Shown here: one piece after another, positions 43,459 to 51,227 of the stretch
Position numbering within the stretch: position 1 is the stretch's first letter
Layout: each line of letters opens with the position of its first letter
NCBI GenBank assembly: GCA_021399345.1
Contig: JAAFKI010000045.1
Span: 1 to 51,227, forward strand
DNA length: 51,227 bases
Source: Candidatus Heimdallarchaeota archaeon
Lineage (GTDB): Archaea > Asgardarchaeota > Heimdallarchaeia > Heimdallarchaeales > Heimdallarchaeaceae
Reading direction: 5' to 3'
Translations under genes and position numbers: made by a program
The notes under the pieces: model-generated
Told to the model about the DNA's origin: nothing
What the model saw: the letters and a program-made list of their open reading frames with translations, nothing else
Databases searched by the model: none

Positions 43459-45093
43459 TTACTCGGATTCTTTTTCCGCTTCTTCTTCATCATACGAAAG
43501 AGGAGGTGTTAGAAGTGCTGTTGATTCAATGAATGTTTTTCCTGCATCGATATTCTGTCGAATGTAACCAAAGTAATCCAATTCAAAGATATACTTGGAT
43601 GCAACTTCCTCAGGTACATTAAGCATTTTAGAAAGTTCTTCTTTAGCTAAAGGTCTCTGGAAATCATTGAGTAAATATAGAACTCTGTATTTAGGATCTG
43701 TATTTAGGAATGCTTCAACTGACTTTAGGGTTTTGTTTAGATTGTCAATTTTCTTTCTTAATTTTTGTATATTGAGTTCATACTGATACTTCTCTTCAGA
43801 AGAAATTGTTCCTTGTTTCTCCATTGTGAGTAAAGTGTTTTTTGTTTCTGTTAATTCTTTAATTGATTCTTCAAGTCTTGCTTTCAAATCTTCTATAGAA
43901 TCTTGTTTTTCCAAAATTTGCTCCTCAACCTTTTCTCTTTCGGTTGCAGTTTTATCAGCGATATCTCTAAGTTCCTTTATCTCAGCTTCTTTTTCAGCAA
44001 ATTGTAACATCATTTCATCAGTGGTTGTCTGTAAGTTATGTGCTTCTTGTTCCTTTGAACTGATATCTTGTTGAAGCTCAACCATAGTTTCAGCAAGTCT
44101 TTCCATATCCTCATCTCTTTGATGAATTTGTTTTCTAAGCTCTTCTACTTGACTTGAATCTTCAGCTTGATCAGCAGCTTGATCTTGAATATCTTCCATC
44201 TGTTTCTTTAATGAATCAATTTGAGATGATTTCTGTTGAATGTCGATTTTTTGATTTCTTACAGTATCTTCATGTTCAGCAATTTGATTTCTAAGATTGA
44301 AAACTGTCTGTCTTGTGCTATCAAGTTGTTTTTGTAGTTCATCGAATAATTGATCCTCTTTGGATAAAGCATCTGAAGACACAGATCTTAAACGTGTTTC
44401 CATCTCTTCAACATGTGTAGACATAGCATCTCTTTCGATTTTTAATCTATTAAATTCAGATTGGAGGTTATTCTTTTCTAGAGATAACTGATGAACGGTT
44501 CTGTCTTTGTCCATTATCACTTGGTCTCTAGCTTCAATTATAGTTTGATCCACGCCCATTGTAGTTGCTTTTTCAGATAGTTCTCCAATGGCTTGGTCTT
44601 TGCTTTTGAGAACTGACTGAATATCTGTCAATTCATTTTGTATAGAGATTGTCTCAGCTTTGAGATTTCCAATTTGATCATTTAATTCATCGATTTTCAA
44701 AGCATCGTCTTGAATTTTCGTTTCATACCCAGGAATTTTTGCAGCTTCAACCCTTAATTTCTCAAGCTCACCAAGCATTTCTTTAGTAATCATTTTCGCA
44801 TCAACATATCCCTGTTCTATACCTTGACGAATCTTACTAGTGCTTTCTGTAACAACCATTAGGTGGATATCCCGTAAAAGACCCACATAACTATCTTTGA
44901 AATTTCGAATAATTTTATCAACTTCGGATACAGAATATTGGGCTTTTCCAGGTGCTAAAGAATTACTTTTAATTTCTTCAGCCCTAGCTTTTACTTGTTC
45001 TTCTGAAGTTGTACGAATAACTCTCATTTCACCTAGAAATTTCTTTACTAGAGAGCGCACAACACCGAAAGGACTTTGCGTTTCTACAGCCAT
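43459..45093 (-). CDS. Coiled-coil protein with C-terminal winged helix
   Basis: 544 residues. A helical N-terminal domain (~1-120, VVRSLVKKFLGEMRVIRTT, NFKDSYVGLLRDIHLMVVTE) precedes an ~320-residue coiled coil (about 120-440) with dense Glu/Lys/Gln heptads. Residues ~455-520 form a winged helix (YRVLYLLNDFQRPLAKEELSKML, then ASKYIFELDYFGYI), and the tail is acidic. The layout (coiled-coil rod with one DNA-binding head) echoes the TrmB-bracketed rod at 10122 but the sequence is not obviously related. A minus-strand TATA-like ATATATAT around 45139-45147 suggests its own promoter, though nuclease-like and GTPase genes lie upstream on the same strand. It is convergent with the AAA/wHTH gene. 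Function unknown. Confidence 0.8.
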   Translation of the reverse strand: MAVETQSPFGVVRSLVKKFLGEMRVIRTTSEEQVKARAEEIKSNSLAPGKAQYSVSEVDKIIRNFKDSYVGLLRDIHLMVVTESTSKIRQGIEQGYVDAKMITKEMLGELEKLRVEAAKIPGYETKIQDDALKIDELNDQIGNLKAETISIQNELTDIQSVLKSKDQAIGELSEKATTMGVDQTIIEARDQVIMDKDRTVHQLSLEKNNLQSEFNRLKIERDAMSTHVEEMETRLRSVSSDALSKEDQLFDELQKQLDSTRQTVFNLRNQIAEHEDTVRNQKIDIQQKSSQIDSLKKQMEDIQDQAADQAEDSSQVEELRKQIHQRDEDMERLAETMVELQQDISSKEQEAHNLQTTTDEMMLQFAEKEAEIKELRDIADKTATEREKVEEQILEKQDSIEDLKARLEESIKELTETKNTLLTMEKQGTISSEEKYQYELNIQKLRKKIDNLNKTLKSVEAFLNTDPKYRVLYLLNDFQRPLAKEELSKMLNVPEEVASKYIFELDYFGYIRQNIDAGKTFIESTALLTPPLSYDEEEAEKESE

Positions 45094-45191
45094 TTATTTC
45101 AGCTCATAGCTTACCTATACAAATTATTAAGTTAATGATATATATGAGTTTTTCAGTTGTTTTCACTCAAAACATGTCATTAAGTTGATTT

Positions 45192-45869
45192 TCAGTTCAG
45201 ATATAATGGAATGTAAAATAAACCATCTCTTAACTCATCAATTTCTTGAAGAAAGCCTGATAGTTGACTAAAGGGAATTATTGGAATTTCTGAAGAGAAC
45301 TGAATATTATGATCTCGCCAAGAGAGTATTAATGGATAAAGCTTCACTTCCCTCTTTAAAGGTAAAGCAAGTTTTGAAATAAGTTCTTCTGAAACGACAG
45401 GAAATATTTCATAAAGTACTTCTGTTCTTTCCTTTTGCTTAATAGCTGCGTCTTTCATGATAGAGGGCGAAGGATGCCTATAATGTTTGCAATCTATCAA
45501 AAATAAGTAAGGATATTTGAATGCTAGAACATCAATTTCATACTTTGTAAACTCATCCTTAAATCGAAAATTAGACAGAACTGAATAACCTAACTCATCA
45601 AAAAGAGCAGAAATAACATTCTCAAATCCTTTCCAATCAATTAACTCGAGTATGTTTTTCACACTAATACCTTGCATAAGAAGAGAAAGTAGAATTTGAC
45701 CCTTTTCTTCATCTGTGAAATCAATCTTATTGAAGAATTCTTCTAATGAATAATTCAAAGAAGTAAGAAGGGATATACACCCATCTTTTTCCACCGCTTT
45801 AAGATTAGCTACATCTACTTTATTGCGATTGAATATGTGATTCAATATAGTAACGATTGAGCTATCCAT
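45192..45869 (-). CDS. PD-(D/E)XK nuclease-like protein
   Basis: 225 residues. An N-terminal helical domain (~1-75) is followed by WKGFENVISALFDELGYSV (79-97), then YEIDVLAF (Asp113) and FLIDCKHY (Asp126, Lys128). This helix plus D...DxK arrangement is that of Mrr-type restriction endonuclease folds, and the catalytic residues appear intact. There is no methyltransferase, helicase or toxin-antitoxin partner, so restriction is not supported; DNA repair, RecB-like nuclease action or Holliday junction cleavage are alternatives. It begins 32 bp after the stop of the second MglA-like GTPase on the same strand, so the two are likely co-transcribed. Confidence 0.72.
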   Translation of the reverse strand: MDSSIVTILNHIFNRNKVDVANLKAVEKDGCISLLTSLNYSLEEFFNKIDFTDEEKGQILLSLLMQGISVKNILELIDWKGFENVISALFDELGYSVLSNFRFKDEFTKYEIDVLAFKYPYLFLIDCKHYRHPSPSIMKDAAIKQKERTEVLYEIFPVVSEELISKLALPLKREVKLYPLILSWRDHNIQFSSEIPIIPFSQLSGFLQEIDELRDGLFYIPLYLN

Positions 45870-45901
45870 TCTCTATTCAACAGAAAATAAAAATGAGATT
45901 A

Positions 45902-46669
45902 TTAAGATTCGCTTTTAGCAGATTTAACTCGATGAATAATTATTTCTCGTGTTAATTGCTCAATTGGCTGAGCAGTTTTTTGAACACTTAAAGGTCTAGC
46001 TCCTTTCTTAAGACGTCCATATTCATCAAGCATTGATTTTATGTCAGGACTTCTCAAAAGAGTCATCAATTCGTTTCTAGCTTGAAGACAAGATGTTTCA
46101 ATTACTCGCATGTAGGCTTCTCCCTTATTAGCTGCAAGTTTCTTTTCAATTAATAAATCAAGAAACTTATCGGTAGGAGTACGCTCTTCAGGAGGAAGAT
46201 CTATCTTATTCAGAACGATTAAGAATGGCAAGGATTTCCCTAAGATATCTCCCTTAAGGGCAATGAGCTCAACAAGGCTTTCTACATTGTCATCCCACAT
46301 ATTTTTGCTAGGATCGAACATAAATATCAATCCGTCAGCACCCTCAAGAACAACTTTTCTTTGAATATAATGTCTTTTCTGACCAGCTACTGTCCAAACT
46401 TGGTATCTTAGCTTTGGAACACTTACACCTTGTCCTTTTGGTAATTCAAAGGTACTTTGATCATAAAAGATTGTTCTACCACTAGGGTCATCTATCTTCT
46501 TTAAGGAAGAATAGATTGTTTCAGGATCTTCAACTTTCCTTAAAACATTATAGACTGTTAACATACTTGTTTTACCTGATAATGAAGGGCCATATATAAC
46601 CAATTTTAGATACGGTACTCCAGAACCATCTACTTTGAAAATATCTTTGATTTTTAAACTGCTTGACAT
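45902..46669 (-). CDS. MglA-like small GTPase (second paralogue)
   Basis: 255 residues from the ATG at 46669; the TTG at 46687 only extends the open frame. P-loop GPSLSGKTS (27-35), SGRTIFYDQ, WTVAGQKRH at the G3 position (no Asp) and NKID (154-157). It is clearly paralogous to the GTPase at 33473-34231: the same SMLTVxNxLRxxExPxT segment and the same C-terminal extension with TSCLQARNEL. The TVAG form of G3 and the absent lipidation signals also match. A TATA-like CTAAATAAG around 46697-46705 would give a very short leader. It is followed by the nuclease-like gene. Effector unknown; no MglB-like (roadblock) GTPase-activating gene is in the window. Confidence 0.87.
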   Translation of the reverse strand: MSSSLKIKDIFKVDGSGVPYLKLVIYGPSLSGKTSMLTVYNVLRKVEDPETIYSSLKKIDDPSGRTIFYDQSTFELPKGQGVSVPKLRYQVWTVAGQKRHYIQRKVVLEGADGLIFMFDPSKNMWDDNVESLVELIALKGDILGKSLPFLIVLNKIDLPPEERTPTDKFLDLLIEKKLAANKGEAYMRVIETSCLQARNELMTLLRSPDIKSMLDEYGRLKKGARPLSVQKTAQPIEQLTREIIIHRVKSAKSES

Positions 46670-46840
46670 CGTATATCTAGCCGCCAAGATTTTTACTTAT
46701 TTAGGTTTTTAGGTGCGAATTCTAAAACCTTTTCTTGATTTATATATGTCCTCATTATAATGAAATTCTATTAAACTTTGCTATAATTTCACTATAAACG
46801 ATTATTCTCTAAATTCTGAACCTCAGAGGTATAAAATGGA

Positions 46841-47515
46841 TTATAGACCTTGATTATGTAGATCTAAAAGGCTTTTTTCATCTCTATGAAGGGAAACAGC
46901 TAATTCGGCAACAATTCCATCCAAAAAAGCTAAAGCAGCTTGTTCAAAAGCTGTTCCTTCAGGTGCCAATGTACTATCCAACCCCTGGTCTCTTCTTTCT
47001 AAATCAGATTTAGTTCTACCTTTGAGTTTCACGGTAACATCCCCTAATCGCCCAATAACACTCAAAGGATAACTTGTAATGACTATCACAAACGGATTAT
47101 ATATCAAATAAGTTTCTAACATAGCTTTAACTATAGGAGTTGTTCCAGATCCACTAATTACTATAATGGTATCATCTTCCCTTAAACGAGGGACAGATCT
47201 AGTGTTTGTGATAAAACGGCTTTCAACACCAAAATGCTCTAATCTTGTTTGAAACATCTGACCTACATATGCACTTCTTCCACTTGCTAGAATATAGATT
47301 CTTTTTTTGTTTTGTATATCAACCATTAACCTATCCCTAACTTGTTGAACATACTCATAATGATCAGCCATATGTTTGATATTCTCTTGTAAATTTGATA
47401 CCATCAATTCCATTGCTCTAAAAATAGCTGGTTGCTCGGTGTAACTAGCAAGATTTTTAATTTGCTCATCTGGCATGATAGGCTTCTTATTTTTTGCATT
47501 ATTTTTTTTAACCAT
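46841..47515 (-). CDS. hxlB: 6-phospho-3-hexuloisomerase (SIS domain)
   Basis: 224 residues; the ATG at 47515 follows GTGAG, while the GTG at 47533 merely extends the frame. The SIS fold has YILASGRSAYVGQMFQTRL, VISGSGTTPIVKAM and the C-terminal PEGTAFEQAALAFLDGIV, all hallmarks of PHI. The enzyme interconverts hexulose-6-phosphate and fructose-6-phosphate. In archaea lacking the oxidative pentose phosphate route, the reversed ribulose monophosphate pathway makes ribulose-5-phosphate this way. The partner synthase (hxlA), often fused or adjacent in archaea, is not in the window. An extra ~25-residue basic N-terminus is present. Two inverted repeats in the promoter suggest regulation. Confidence 0.83.
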   Translation of the reverse strand: MVKKNNAKNKKPIMPDEQIKNLASYTEQPAIFRAMELMVSNLQENIKHMADHYEYVQQVRDRLMVDIQNKKRIYILASGRSAYVGQMFQTRLEHFGVESRFITNTRSVPRLREDDTIIVISGSGTTPIVKAMLETYLIYNPFVIVITSYPLSVIGRLGDVTVKLKGRTKSDLERRDQGLDSTLAPEGTAFEQAALAFLDGIVAELAVSLHRDEKSLLDLHNQGL

Positions 47516-47548
47516 TTTCTCACAACTTGCCACAGGTTAACTCTCAAA

Positions 47549-47568
47549 TGATAACTCAGAAATTATCA
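47549..47568 (-). promoter_or_regulatory. 6-8-6 dyad at the hxlB transcription start
   Basis: TGATAA (47549-47554), an 8-nt spacer and TTATCA (47563-47568) form a perfect inverted repeat. With the minus-strand TATA CTTAAAAGA near 47577-47585, transcription would start near 47555, inside the dyad. Confidence 0.45.
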
Positions 47569-47585
47569 CTTACTTCTCTTTTAAG

Positions 47586-47604
47586 AACACTATTGGATAG
47601 TGTT
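47586..47604. promoter_or_regulatory. 8-3-8 dyad upstream of the hxlB promoter
   Basis: AACACTAT-TGG-ATAGTGTT is a perfect 19-bp inverted repeat next to the BRE/TATA region of hxlB. On the plus strand it is followed by T residues like an intrinsic terminator, but no plus-strand gene ends here, so an operator is likelier. Confidence 0.55.
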
Positions 47605-47695
47605 TTTAAATTACTCGGTTTTCTGAAAGAACCTCATTTGTTAATATTGTTTCACTTAAGTAAATAACAGACCCATTATTACTTAATACGATTTT

Positions 47696-47739
47696 TTTAT
47701 ATAAATCCCAAGAATATAAGAAATAGAGATATAAGGAGG
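47696..47739 (+). promoter_or_regulatory. MMPL gene promoter with an unusually distant Shine-Dalgarno
   Basis: The TATA box TTTATATAAA (47696-47705) predicts transcription from about 47726. AAGGAGG (47733-47739) is an excellent ribosome binding site but ends 24 nt before the ATG at 47764, and no ATG, GTG or TTG lies closer in any useful frame. Confidence 0.45.
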
Positions 47740-47763
47740 AAAATACGATATTCATCTGATGAT

Positions 47764-50685
47764 ATGAAATTATGGGACAAGTTATGGAAAAGACCAAAAA
47801 TAGTTGCAGCTGCAATATTGTTATTTTGGATTTTACTTGTCTCAATTAATATCAACAAAATATTGAATATTTCCGATTACATAAGTGATGAAGGTAATAA
47901 TCTTTCTACAACTAGTCAATCTGAATCTTCGATTGGTACAGACATTTTATCCACATTTAGTGAAGTAAATAGTTCATTTCAAATTATAGTGAGGAATCCT
48001 AATGGTAGTATAGTTTCGGAATCCATGCATCAGAAGGTAGAAAGTTTAGTATATAATATAACGCATAATCCAAAAATTGGTCCATATTTATCTCCAAGTA
48101 AACCTTATTCTTCGATATATGCTGATGCAGATAATCTTCTCAGAACAATATTAAGTCTTCAATGGTACGCTACTCAATTATCTTTTGCTTCAATTCATTA
48201 TGTTTGGGGGGGTATAGAGTATTTTAGCTTAACTTGGATTGATCAATATAATAGCACAAATAGCACTTCTTTAGCAACAACTGTCACTAAACAATTAACG
48301 ACTAACTATCTTGAAACACTTCTGGATTCGTTTAATGAATCGAGATATTATAGTTTTGTAGATGTTTTTTATGATGAATTGTCAAAGAGTTTTAACTATT
48401 TTGCGAATTTATCCACACCAACTAGTGAAGAAGACGTTTTCAATTTGTTAAGTAACATAATAAAGGCAAATTCTACTTTTATCTCTGAGGTTTCAGCAGA
48501 TACGAGACAAACACAACTTCTTGGGTTACTTTCTGATAATTTCAATTCTAGCGAATGGCAAAATGCAACATATTCCTACGAAAAAATTGCTGAATTTTTA
48601 TTTGACTCAAATAATTCTTTTGAAGTTGATTTTATAAGAGAAGTTTATGATGACGGTAATATTCAAGGATTCATTGATGCTAAAAACAAATATCTTTTAC
48701 CAGTCTTAACAATGGAATCCACAATTCCCCCAATTACTGATGATATAATTCTTACATTTCTAAGGCAATACACAAATTATAAAGAAAATATAGATGATGC
48801 AGATACCACGATTGTAACGTTTAATATGGCACTTAATCATTTGAATGAAGAAGGAAAAGCAGCTTATCTAGAAATACTAGACATTTTACCAACAATAAAA
48901 GAAGAAAATGAACCCTTAGAAATTTATGCAACAGGGATTGATTTATTCATAATTGAGATTTCGCTGGACTATCAAAATCAAGCAAAAAAAACAGATTTGA
49001 TTGTTCTTATTACAATAGTAGTAATTCTTCTGTTAGTTTATAGATCTCCTATCATGCCACTAATTCAACTCTTTGTTCTAGCAATTTCCTTTGGGGTTTC
49101 TCGTCTTCTCTTCATTGGAATAGGATCTTTAACAGGAGGTTTAGATTCAACGAGTCTTATTATCTTGAGTGTAACGCTTCTAGGAGCAACAACTGATTAC
49201 TGTGTATTTCTAATGGGTGATTATCTACTTAATTTAAAGAAAACAAATTCCAAGTATAGCGCTCTTAGAACCACTCTTAGACGCACTTCTAAAAGTATAA
49301 TCATTGCATCAATTTCCTTATCCTTTGGTTTTGGTGGATTAGTTTTGAGCAGCTTTGCTTTAGCAACTGGAATGGGTATAGCAGGCATAATTGGTTTTCT
49401 AACAAGCATGGTTGTTTCCTTAACTTTGGTTCCAGCAATACTTACTCTACTGAATCAAAATATTCTTACCAAGTGGAAAGTTAATTTAAAAATATTTCAG
49501 AAAAGAAAGGGCTCAATTATTAAATATGTAAAAAAAGCAGTTCAAAAACCTAAAAAAGTCTTAATTGTTTTTGTAATCATTAGTTTGGTTGGACTAGGCA
49601 TTTTCATTGCAGTACCAACAGATTATGCTCAAATCTCATCAGCCCCACAATCATATCAATCAAGACAAGGATTGGATGCAATTACTCAACATATGGGAAC
49701 AGAATATATTTCTCAAATTTCTCTTCTTTTCAAGACTACAGACGTGGATCCATTTATTTTCAGTAATAACAGTTTGAATTATAAATCTATAAATGAAGTT
49801 TTAATTATAATTGAAGCAATTAGGATTGAAACGAATATAACGGTTCTTGCAGGGCTAAGTCATCCTTTTGGTAGACCATATTATGAGCATTTACAGAACA
49901 CTTCTTTGTTTGTAGCAGAAGAAATACAGATTCTAATGAAGAATTTTGTTTTTTCCGATGAAACTTATGCTATTGTTTATTGTGGTTCCCAATATATGGA
50001 AGGGGACAAAAGATTAGATGAACAGATTAAAACTATCAGAAAGACAATTTCAGAAATTATTGAACAGAGAGAGCTTACAGAATGGCAAACATATGCAACG
50101 GGCTTTGCACCAGTTCTGTATGATTCCAAAACAGGAATTTCATTTGATTTTAACTTAATTTTCCTATTTGTTTCAGTTACGATTACGTTATTATTATTCT
50201 TATTTTTAAGAAATTTCTTTATGTCTGTAAGGGTTCTAGTAACCATACTCTTGTCTCTAGGAATAAGCTTGGGCTTGTTTAGTTTGTGCGCTTTAATTTT
50301 CTTAGGTGGTTCAATATATTGGATTGTGCCTTTACTAGCATATGCTGTTTTAACTGCATTGGGATTGGATTTTGATGTATTGTTTCTAGGCATTTTCCAA
50401 GATATTTACAAAGATGTTAAAGATTCAAAAGAAGCAATTGTAGAAGCAGTAGATCAAACAATGAACAATATTTCAGTTGCAGGAATAATTATGGCAGCAA
50501 CTTATTTCAGTCTATTATTCACTTCATCTATTCACATGCAACAATTAGGATTAGGCCTGGGAATCGGAATACTGATCGATGTTTTTGTCTCGCGGTTATT
50601 TATTGTTCCTCCAGCTATAGTACTAACTTTCAAAGGGGAGAAAACAAAAAAGAAAAGTAGAAGAGGTACTAAGGATGAAAAATAA
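47764..50685 (+). CDS. MMPL/RND-superfamily exporter
   Basis: 973 residues in two repeats. Each has one membrane helix, a large extracellular domain and a block of about five helices. The first extracellular domain is long (~35-410) and rich in Asn-x-Ser/Thr sites. The first helical block (~415-575) has the MmpL-type GATTDYCVFLMG; the second (~790-960) has ALGLDFDVLFLG. These buried Asp/Tyr residues carry the proton relay in MmpL-type pumps. The tail is basic (GEKTKKKSRRGTKDEK). The protein probably exports lipid or a hydrophobic compound; in bacteria relatives move envelope lipids or drugs. Its stop codon overlaps the start of a secreted-protein gene, a likely partner. Confidence 0.88.
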   Translation: MKLWDKLWKRPKIVAAAILLFWILLVSININKILNISDYISDEGNNLSTTSQSESSIGTDILSTFSEVNSSFQIIVRNPNGSIVSESMHQKVESLVYNITHNPKIGPYLSPSKPYSSIYADADNLLRTILSLQWYATQLSFASIHYVWGGIEYFSLTWIDQYNSTNSTSLATTVTKQLTTNYLETLLDSFNESRYYSFVDVFYDELSKSFNYFANLSTPTSEEDVFNLLSNIIKANSTFISEVSADTRQTQLLGLLSDNFNSSEWQNATYSYEKIAEFLFDSNNSFEVDFIREVYDDGNIQGFIDAKNKYLLPVLTMESTIPPITDDIILTFLRQYTNYKENIDDADTTIVTFNMALNHLNEEGKAAYLEILDILPTIKEENEPLEIYATGIDLFIIEISLDYQNQAKKTDLIVLITIVVILLLVYRSPIMPLIQLFVLAISFGVSRLLFIGIGSLTGGLDSTSLIILSVTLLGATTDYCVFLMGDYLLNLKKTNSKYSALRTTLRRTSKSIIIASISLSFGFGGLVLSSFALATGMGIAGIIGFLTSMVVSLTLVPAILTLLNQNILTKWKVNLKIFQKRKGSIIKYVKKAVQKPKKVLIVFVIISLVGLGIFIAVPTDYAQISSAPQSYQSRQGLDAITQHMGTEYISQISLLFKTTDVDPFIFSNNSLNYKSINEVLIIIEAIRIETNITVLAGLSHPFGRPYYEHLQNTSLFVAEEIQILMKNFVFSDETYAIVYCGSQYMEGDKRLDEQIKTIRKTISEIIEQRELTEWQTYATGFAPVLYDSKTGISFDFNLIFLFVSVTITLLLFLFLRNFFMSVRVLVTILLSLGISLGLFSLCALIFLGGSIYWIVPLLAYAVLTALGLDFDVLFLGIFQDIYKDVKDSKEAIVEAVDQTMNNISVAGIIMAATYFSLLFTSSIHMQQLGLGLGIGILIDVFVSRLFIVPPAIVLTFKGEKTKKKSRRGTKDEK

Positions 50686-51227
50686 CAAATTGGTATCAGT
50701 TTTCTTTGTATTCATACTACTTAGTCTTTCTGTCTCAAGAATAGAAGCTGAACATTCTGAAAATTTTCGAGAAATTAGTTTTGAAGATAAGGGATATCTT
50801 ATTAGTTATAGGATTGCTCAAGGTGAAAATCTAGATAACATGTTTGAAGAATTAGGATTTGATTTACATGGATCATTCTCTAATGGAGTAATGAATGTTT
50901 TACTAAGGGAAAGGTACACAGAATTTAGAGACATATATTATATTGAATCTGATAAATTCATACTAACTCAGGAAACAGTATATTCAATCGAAAGTTACTT
51001 AGTTCTAGAAGAACCTTTAACTGCTGAAATTAACACAGGAAGTGACTTTATAGCAGAGTTCATTGGTTTTAATTTTGAACCAGTAGAATCAGAGATTATA
51101 CATGCTGAACTACCCAAAGAAACAGCTATAATTATACCAAAAATCTTCACTAACATAACTAGACCAAATTTTGGAGCAATGATTAAAGATGCTAATTATT
51201 TTGATTTCTTACCTCTAATTATTGGGG
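50675..51227 (+). CDS. Secreted protein, N-terminal part only (runs off the window)
   Basis: The ATG at 50675 overlaps the last codons of the MMPL gene (+1 frame, 11-nt overlap) with AGAGGT 8 nt upstream, so translation is coupled. The frame stays open to the window end (184 codons). A signal peptide (MKNNKLVSVFFVFILLSLSVS) is followed by a soluble, acidic, beta-rich extracellular region (SYRIAQGENLDNMFEELGFD, EINTGSDFIAEFIGFNF). No family recognised. By position it is probably an accessory or periplasmic-type adaptor of the MMPL exporter, or its cargo. Confidence 0.75.
   Translation, partial: MKNNKLVSVFFVFILLSLSVSRIEAEHSENFREISFEDKGYLISYRIAQGENLDNMFEELGFDLHGSFSNGVMNVLLRERYTEFRDIYYIESDKFILTQETVYSIESYLVLEEPLTAEINTGSDFIAEFIGFNFEPVESEIIHAELPKETAIIIPKIFTNITRPNFGAMIKDANYFDFLPLIIG

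Noticed and set aside
45192..45869. Restriction-modification system
   Set aside because: The nuclease fold is present but no DNA methyltransferase, specificity subunit or helicase gene is anywhere in the window.
47586..47607. Hairpin followed by T residues read as an intrinsic terminator
   Set aside because: No plus-strand gene ends upstream of it and it lies between two divergent promoters, so an operator is more plausible.

Overview
The window is AT-rich archaeal chromosome. Archaeal signs are TATA boxes about 25 bp upstream of start codons (several genes look leaderless), GGTGAT-type ribosome binding sites, a type 2 methionine aminopeptidase, an archaetidylserine synthase/decarboxylase pair, a TrmB-family protein, a UPF0216-like protein and a stand-alone hexuloisomerase. 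Two MglA-like small GTPases, a prokaryotic actin, very long coiled-coil proteins and a large PAS sensor would fit an Asgard archaeon, possibly of the Heimdallarchaeia. That placement is inference; there is no rRNA or ribosomal protein in the window to test it. DnaK/DnaJ and a bacterial-type GAPDH are the clearest genes of bacterial ancestry.

Layout. 1-8.5 kb: a multi-PAS sensor cut by the window edge, a cation/Ca2+ exchanger-family protein, a small unknown protein, ornithine aminotransferase, and two divergent membrane or secreted unknowns. 8.6-10 kb: GAPDH and a cysteine-containing small protein. 10.1-17.8 kb: a minus-strand operon of a P-loop ATPase with a SNAP/TPR-like C-terminus, a 482-residue coiled-coil protein and a 1257-residue coiled coil bracketed by the two halves of a TrmB regulator; a small helix-turn-helix gene is divergent from it across a palindrome-rich interval. 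17.8-20 kb: methionine aminopeptidase and an M24 homologue that has lost metal ligands. 20-24.5 kb: dnaK-dnaJ-zinc-ribbon membrane protein-UPF0216-like, with no grpE. 24.6-32.5 kb: an SDR epimerase, a PhzF-like protein, a subtilase, archaetidylserine decarboxylase and synthase, and a ParM/Ta0583-type actin. 32.5-38 kb: a conserved-looking 187-aa protein with an elaborate promoter, an MglA-like GTPase, a probable structured RNA, a secreted zinc peptidase and two membrane proteins. 38-42 kb: an FtsX/MacB-type ABC exporter. 42-46.7 kb: an AAA-like protein with broken Walker motifs and a wHTH, preceded by an array of 8-9 bp spaced TTCGAA-like hexamers, then a coiled-coil/wHTH protein, a PD-(D/E)XK nuclease-like protein and a second MglA-like GTPase. 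46.8-51.2 kb: a hexuloisomerase with two operator-like dyads, an MMPL/RND exporter, and the start of a coupled secreted-protein gene.

The most promising undescribed unit is the ATPase/coiled-coil/TrmB-bracketed operon (10.1-17.1 kb). The second cluster (42-46.7 kb) resembles it in parts: ATPase fold, coiled coil, wHTH, and additionally a GTPase and a nuclease fold. Both suggest large DNA-binding scaffold assemblies. In many genes the longest reading frame begins at a GTG that is really part of the GTGAT ribosome binding site, so starts were moved to the ATG 9-12 nt downstream. No tRNA, rRNA, CRISPR array, insertion sequence or integrase was seen.
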